A stretch of DNA of 64,000 bases from positions 24,865,374 to 24,929,373 of the forward strand of contig CM045762.1 in the NCBI GenBank assembly GCA_025200525.1. The letters run 5' to 3'. Below, in pieces: positions 58,697 through 64,000 of this stretch (its first letter is position 1; every line of letters starts with the position of its first letter). The position numbers and the translations under genes were made by a program. Below the pieces are notes generated by a model that saw only the letters and a program-made list of their open reading frames with translations, was not told the DNA's origin and made no database searches. Source of the DNA: Camellia lanceoleosa (lineage: Eukaryota > Streptophyta > Magnoliopsida > Ericales > Theaceae).

Positions 58697-60046
58697 AAGG
58701 GCGCAGTCCAATGTCCTATGCTGCTAAACAGGTTACGGTATGGTTCGCAATTGGTGTTTTCTTTCATCAAATAGCTATGTTGCATCTTCTAACATAAAAT
58801 GGAAAACATTTACAGGACGTAGAGATCCTTGTGGTCTGTTTGTAATTTCATCGACTACACTTCTATGTTTGAAGTTGAAGGTTTACCTGTATTGTCTTAT
58901 AAAAACTCTTCCCCTTGCTGTGTATTTTTTGCTTGCTTGTTCTCAATTTGTAGGGATTGCGGAGCTCGTCTCTGACAAAATAAATTGCCAGTGTCATAGG
59001 CTCTTGCTGCTCTTCTCAGAAGAATTCTGAAGTTAAACATGTACTCTTTTCAGATTACCTGAGCACCCAGTCCACTTTCTATGATTGCAGAATTATAAGC
59101 CTGTGTTGGGAAATTACCTGTTGGCCCTTGAATTATGTTTTTCATTTCAATTAGCCCCTCAATATGTTGTCTCAGTTTATCCCCTCAATTCTGAAATTTT
59201 TACAAGTAAACTTACACTGGAAAGGAACATTTAAGAGAGAATTTATCATCTAATGGATGGAAGATCACTTTTTGTAGTTGAGAGGACAAATTGAAATAAA
59301 ATGTAATTGATGAGCTGAATTGAAGCTAGATTACAAGCTCTTGGGAGCAATGATAAAAGCAACTTTTTTTTTCTTTGGAGATTGGAAGCAAGAATTGTGG
59401 TTCTAAAATGACACCAAATCATGATAGTTCTTTAAAGTAGCAAATTTTCTGATCCTACAAATTTAATACGAACTATTTTGTTTGATAAAAAAGGGGTGGA
59501 AATGAGAGATTAAAAACTGATTTTTTAATTTTTTTTAAAAAAAATAAAAATAAAAATAAAATAAATAATTTTTAACTTAATTACCAAACGATGCCTAACT
59601 ATAGCAATTCTTTTTCAATGTGGCTAAGTGCTCTTTTGGCAGCTTGGTAAAAAGCTACATTTGTAGCTTGTTTGTTAAAAAAACTAGGTTAGCATTTTTA
59701 GCAAAGAGTCATTTGGTAGTTCCAAAAAAGTCACATATAAAATTATAATTATATCATTTATGTTTTTTATATTTACATGGGTAAAAATATAATTTTTTTT
59801 ACATTGGGTGAGTGTAATTTAGTCATTTTATTATAACGTGACATTATAAACAAATATTAATAAAAATGTCAAAAGCAGTTTTTTACTAACTTTTCAAATC
59901 ACTTTTCTAAAAAAGTTAAAAGCTTTGTTAAAAATCAAAAGTCAACTTTTAACCATATTCCCAAAACACTCCTAAATAAGCTTCTACTCATTGGGAAGCC
60001 TAAATGGGAGCTGGGCTCTAAGCAGGCTTGACAAACTCACATACTA
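58697..60046. other. 3' flank and spacer
   Basis: The first few hundred bases are the probable 3' UTR of the 56136 gene. At about 59625-59975, AAGTGCTCTTTTGGCAG at the left mirrors TAGGAGTGTTTTGG on the other strand, suggesting an old MITE of roughly 350 bp. No gene. Confidence 0.4.
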
Positions 60047-60055
60047 TATAAGAAA

Positions 60056-60543
60056 GAAAAATGATTTAGAGCTCGAATTCTCCGTTGCTCGAATATAAAA
60101 CGACGTTGTTTTGAATTTTTTTTTTCCTCTTTTATATTTGAAATAGAAACAGAAACAGAGGGAGGAAGGAAGGGGGAAGAGAGAAGAGGGAGGGGAGACC
60201 ATCACCAGGGCCGTCATTACCGCCGCCATCACTAACGCCCGCTATCCTCTGTGTGTATACACAGATCTATATCTCTCTCTATATATCTATCTCTCTCTTT
60301 CTCTCTCTCTCTGAAGTCTCTGTATGGTGATGATGATGTGTTGGTTATTGATGATGATGATGATGATGATGTGTTGGTTGTTAATGATCTCCTCTTCTCT
60401 TCTTTCTTCTTTCTTCTTCTTCTGTTTTCTTCTTATGGAAAGGATGAAGAAAAGGAAAAAAAAAAAAAAAATCCCAAAATAATGTCATTTTGGGATTTCG
60501 AGCAACTCGAGCAACGGAAAATTCGAGCTATGTAGTAGGATTG
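60056..60543. mobile_element. Mutator-like short element, fourth family member
   Basis: Flanked by TATAAGAAA at 60047-60055 and 60544-60552 (exact 9 bp). Inverted arms: AGCTCGAATTCTCCGTTGCT at the left against AGCTCGAATTTTCCGTTGCT on the opposite strand. Each is followed by an ACGACGTTGT- or AATGTCATT-type palindrome remnant (AAAACGACGTTGTTTT at the left, CCAAAATAATGTCATTTTGG at the right). The core is purine-rich with CT and GAT microsatellites. No protein. Confidence 0.75.
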
Positions 60544-61405
60544 TATAAGAAATTGTAAACATTTTTACAAGATAAACTTGGATCATAATTTAATTTTAAT
60601 CTTAGTAAATTTTTAATAAATGAAAATCAGAAATAAAGTCTATGAAAATCACATGGCCTCTATGGAGACTAAGGCCTTATTTGAAAACTAAGTATTTTAG
60701 TTAAAAAATCACTATAAGTTATCACATCATTCTTTTTATTTTTTTATACATATTTTCGTATAAAATTAAAAAATTATTAAAATAACATATTCCTAAACGA
60801 AACCTAAAACCCAAAATCACTTGCTCACCAAACTCTGTCAAGTGTATCTATGCCACCTCATTTGCTTGAGGAGATGAGAATTGTTTTGAGTAAGATTAAA
60901 AATTATTTGGAATATTTTAGTCAAAAGATCATTTTAAATTATTGTATTACTTTTTTAACTCTTCTATATATTTTTTCATAAAAAATTAAAAAATTATTAA
61001 AATAATATATTTTCAAACGAAAATTAAAATCTAAAATCACTTCCTCACCGAACTCAGTCCAACATAGGTGGTATGAAAGTTCAGCCCACCATAATTAAAT
61101 TTAAATGTATATAATAAATAAAAAATTAACACATATCTTATTACATTATTATAAATAAAATTATAAATACTGTTTAGAGTTTCAAGCGTTTGTGAGTGCT
61201 TGGCGGGAAAAAAAAAAAAAGTCCGATTGTTTCGGTCATTTAAGTATTCTTTTTTCTTTTTTTATTATTTATTTAATATATATTTTCAAATTACGCATAT
61301 TCCTCTACTCATTTCATTTCTCGCTCTCGCACCCTCTCTTAACTTCACCGCTCACTCTGACACACACTCTCTCTCTCTAAAAAGAAAAAGCTTTGGAAAG
61401 CAACG
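60544..61405. other. Spacer and promoter of the 61406 gene
   Basis: A ~150-bp AT-rich unit occurs twice (about 60671-60835 and 60905-61055), sharing words such as AAAATTAAAAAATTATTAAA and CTCACC(A/G)AACTC. A CT-rich leader (CTCTCTCTCT) lies at 61366-61378, just before the start codon. Confidence 0.5.
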
Positions 61406-61532
61406 ATGGCGGCGTGGAGAGGTGCGGCACGTGAAGCTGTGAATCTGAGTTGCCTCTTCTCTCCCAAATCGCTGGCTTCGACTACTCAAGCTGCCAACCT
61501 AATCCAGCGGCGCGGCCTCGCCAGTGGCGCTG
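61406..61532 (+). CDS. First exon of a probable mitochondrial protein gene (rest outside)
   Basis: The 42 codons from ATG (context CAACGATGGCG, good for plants) encode MAAWRGAAREAVNLSCLFSP and continue to QRRGLASGA. This is an Arg-, Ala- and Ser-rich, acid-poor amphipathic presequence typical of mitochondrial import, with RRGLA as a plausible processing region. The exon ends at GGCGCTG/GTAATC (phase 1). No second exon is visible before the copia element at 61749, so the gene continues beyond the window or is disrupted. Small respiratory-chain subunits often have this structure, but the mature protein is not in view and no function is assigned. Confidence 0.6.
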
Positions 61533-61748
61533 GTAATCTCCCCCTTCTTTCCTCCATAACCAATCAACTTTACAATTCATTTGAAGCGCAGCCCCCCCAA
61601 CCACATCTCTATGTCGTAAATACTTCAATTAGGCCTTATATATATATATATATTCATGTATATTTCTAACACATACACACATGTATATAAGAATAACCTC
61701 ATTTTCAATTTATGAATGCCTACTCTTTTTTTAGAATTTTTTTATCGG

Positions 61749-61923
61749 TGTTAGCTGTATATTATTATATATGTATATTATTATAGCTGTATATCTTATC
61801 TCTATCTTTTCTATATCTATCTAGGTTTCTTTTTTGCCTATATATACAGATTTCTCCTATTGTATTATTCATTCAATTCAATATAGAGTTTATCTTTTCT
61901 CTTCTTTTTCTATTTTCATAACA
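61749..61923 (+). repeat. Copia 5' LTR
   Basis: TG...CA ends. TATATATAC at about 61839-61847 could be the TATA box. At 175 bp it is short for a copia element. Confidence 0.75.
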
Positions 61924-61935
61924 TGGTATCAGAGC
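61924..61935 (+). other. Primer-binding site for initiator tRNA-Met
   Basis: TGGTATCAGAGC, the canonical plant copia primer site, abuts the LTR end. Confidence 0.9.
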
Positions 61936-62164
61936 CTAGGTTCTCTCCTAGCCTCATTTTTTTTCTGGTTCTGTTCCCGATTGGTTTCTGTTGGCTTCTG
62001 CGTATCTAGTTCCTCTCTGTTTCAACGATTGGACTACACCAACCTCTTTGTCTCTTCAAGAGGAAGCAAACGCCACCAGAATCACCCCCATCGGCCATCA
62101 CGCGCCACCAAAGATCGGCGCGCTCGGCTTGCGGTTCTACTCTCTCGTCACGCTCCCGCGCGTC

Positions 62165-62350
62165 GTCTCGGCCGGCTTCCTCGGCGCTCTTCGCTTCAGC
62201 CTCAGCTTGCCATCGGCTTCCACATTAGCCTCGGCTAGCCCATCGGCTTCCGTCTCAACCGTTCTGTCCTCGGCTTTCGCCTCAGCCGATCTCCCCTCGG
62301 CTTCCACCTCAGCCGATTTTCCTTCGGCTTCTGCCCAGCTTCTTTCAGCC
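62165..62350. repeat. CCTCGGCTTCC/CCTCAGCCGAT degenerate tandem repeat in copia leader
   Basis: Six or more units of about 24-30 bp with alternating TCGGCTTCC and TCAGCCGAT words lie between the primer site and gag. They yield a spurious Ala/Ser-rich frame (61991-62377). Confidence 0.7.
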
Positions 62351-62526
62351 GTATGCCTTGTTTGGTTTAGCCGTTGACGTCAGCCCTATTCAGCTGCTGA
62401 CGTCAACTTCTCTCAGTCCCTGGCTGGCTGCTGACATCATCACAGCACAGTGCTGACGTCAACCCTACTTGTTCTTAAGGTTTTTTTGGGCTTCTGAATC
62501 TGTTGGTGACCTCCGTTTTGGCACTT

Positions 62527-63999
62527 ATGGATCGCACTGACAATATCCAATCTGTTCCTATTATACTTGATGGGTCTAATTATGTTAGTTGAGCCCAAGC
62601 TCTCTCTAGCTTCATTAAAGGGAAACGTCTTTGGCGGATTATTGTTGGTACTCTTTCCAAACCCAACTAAAAGGAGGATGAGATGGACTCTGCAATAGAT
62701 GACCGTCTTGACAAATGGGAAAGTAAGAATTATCAAATTATCACATGGTTCCGGGCTACCTCAGTTCCTTCCATCAACTTTCAATTTGGACGTTTTTAGG
62801 ACGATGACTCCATTGCCTCTCTTGCCAAAGCAATTTGGGATTTTTTGAAGGAACGTTATCAGACCACTGGCCATGCTCATCAATATCAACTGTTGTAGAC
62901 TCTTCATCACATGCGCCAAGCACCTAGTTAGTCTCTCAATGACTTCCTATCCCACATGTCGTTCGTTTGGGACCAGCTTGCTCTTTCTAAACCTCCATGG
63001 GCTCATTCTGATAATGCACAACTATTTATTACTTATCGGATTCATCAGCGACTATTACAGTTTCTTATGGCTCTTCATAGCATTTTTGAGCCTGTGCGTG
63101 CTTCTTTGCTTCATCGTTTGCCCTTGCCCACTTTAGAGCAAGCCATTACTGAGCTCTTATTAGAGGAGACTCGTTTTGGGAGTCTCAGATCTCCCGACAT
63201 GGATTCTGTTCTTGTTACTCTATCTTCTCAGAGTTCCTCATCTTCACAGCCACTCATATGCAGTTATTGGCGTAACCGAGGCCTGCCAGCCAATCATTCT
63301 CTTGTTCATTGCCAGGTTCGCGAATGCTTGTCTTGTCATAAGACTGCTTCTAGCCATCTCCAAAGCAATTGTCCTCGAGCTCCCTCCACTACTTCATCTA
63401 AGAAAGGGGCTTCTCGTTCTGGGTCTCAATCCAAATTTAACCACGGTTCTCGCTCTGCTGTTGTTGCCTCTGGGGGTTCTTTTGCTCCTTTCTCTATGGA
63501 TGATGTTGAGTTCATTATCCACCAGGTGCTCAACAAATCGGGTACTCCTCCTTCTACTGCTCTTTTAGTAACCTCAGGTAACTCTTTATGGTATTTTGAT
63601 TCCGCAAGCTGTAATCACATGACTTCTGACTCCACTCTATTTTCTTCTTTGTCATCATCCTCTTCTGCTCCCACTATACACACTGTTGATGGTTCTCATA
63701 TGCCTGTTAGTCATATTGGCCAAATCTCTACTTCTACTTTGTCTCTTTCTGATGCTTACCATATTCCTTCTCTTAAAATGAACCTTATCTCTATTGGTCA
63801 GTTATGTGAACTTGGTCTAACTATTACTTTTTCTGCTAATAGTTGTTTGGTGCAAGACCCTCAGACAAGACAGATCCTTGGGATAGGCCGTAAGCATGGA
63901 CATTTGTTCGAGCTTATTCATCTTCGCAGTCCGCACAAATCATCTCCTGTTGCTGCTGCATCTACTATGTTTCCTTTCATCTTTGGCATTGTCGCTTAG
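62527..63999 (+). pseudogene. Copia gag and start of pol, at least five in-frame stops
   Basis: From MDRTDNIQSVPIILDG a single frame carries the gag region (WDFLKERYQTT, LHHMRQAP, LPLPTLEQAITELLLEE) with stops after NYVS (TGA 62590), SKPN, FGRF, QYQLL and RQAPS. From 62956 it is open to 63999. A Cys/His cluster (CQVRECLSCHKTASSHLQSNCP) stands where the zinc knuckle is expected. Protease reads WYFDSASCNHMT, against the usual DSGA, so the active site has lost its Gly. The GAG-pre-integrase block (LFELIHL) is the last domain seen. No frameshift is needed to connect the pieces. Confidence 0.8.
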
Positions 64000-64000
64000 G

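Larger units (their letters stand above)
61749..64000 (+). mobile_element. Ty1/copia retrotransposon, 5' part (runs off window)
   Basis: The short 175-bp LTR (TGTTAGCTG...TTTTCATAACA, 61749-61923) is followed directly by the initiator-tRNA-Met primer site TGGTATCAGAGC (61924-61935). The leader carries a degenerate repeat, then gag and the start of pol. It sits in the first intron of the 61406 gene in the same direction. The 5' flank is ATCGG; the other end is outside the window. Confidence 0.85.

Noticed and set aside
1..64000. tRNA, rRNA, bacterial-type operons or defence systems
   Set aside because: No cloverleaf-type tRNA, rRNA words, ribosome-binding sites or clustered prokaryote-like ORFs were seen.

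Overview
The window looks like repeat-rich nuclear DNA of a flowering plant, most likely a eudicot. The evidence is AT-rich intergenic DNA, plant CC-NBS-LRR (NLR) immune-receptor genes, GT-AG introns, and plant-type Ty3/gypsy (Tat-like), Ty1/copia, LINE, CACTA, Mutator-like, Stowaway, Tourist-like and Helitron elements. The species cannot be fixed from the sequence. Well over half of the window is transposable-element DNA. No intact full-length gene of known function is present.

Layout. 1-9620: a GC-rich repeat block split by an 8.4-kb CACTA element (1094-9478, target duplication CCG) that carries poly(A) retroposons. 9.6-11.0 kb: AT-rich spacer. 11.0-18.8 kb: copy A of a segmental duplication, with a 5'-UTR exon and intron, an RPS2/RPS5-like NLR broken by one frameshift, and a downstream hAT-transposase relic. 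18.8-22.0 kb: AT-rich spacer with small DNA transposons. 22.0-38.5 kb: a decayed Tat-type gypsy element with two 443-bp LTRs, a ~4-kb LTR-like insertion nested in pol, a 102-bp satellite after integrase, and two antisense coiled-coil ORF relics. 38.5-39.8 kb: Helitron. 39.8-53.4 kb: copy B of the duplication, carrying the second NLR (two frameshifts) and private insertions (a 5.2-kb LINE, two Tourist-like MITEs, two elements with 9-bp target duplications). 53.6-54.3 kb: probable minus-strand LTR. 56.1-58.7 kb: an apparently intact two-exon gene of unknown function (183 aa). 61.4 kb: first exon of a gene with a mitochondrial-type presequence, whose first intron holds a copia element that runs off the window end.

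How it fits together. The NLR pair is the biological centre. The copies are nearly identical, each is intact where the other is broken, and each has transposon insertions that the other lacks, so those insertions postdate the duplication. The gypsy, LINE and copia elements decayed mostly by in-frame stop codons that fit C-to-T (or G-to-A) changes, as expected of methylated, silenced DNA. Four small elements share a purine-rich core flanked by an ACGACGTCGT-type palindrome; three show 9- to 10-bp target duplications. All identity and coordinate statements were made by eye.
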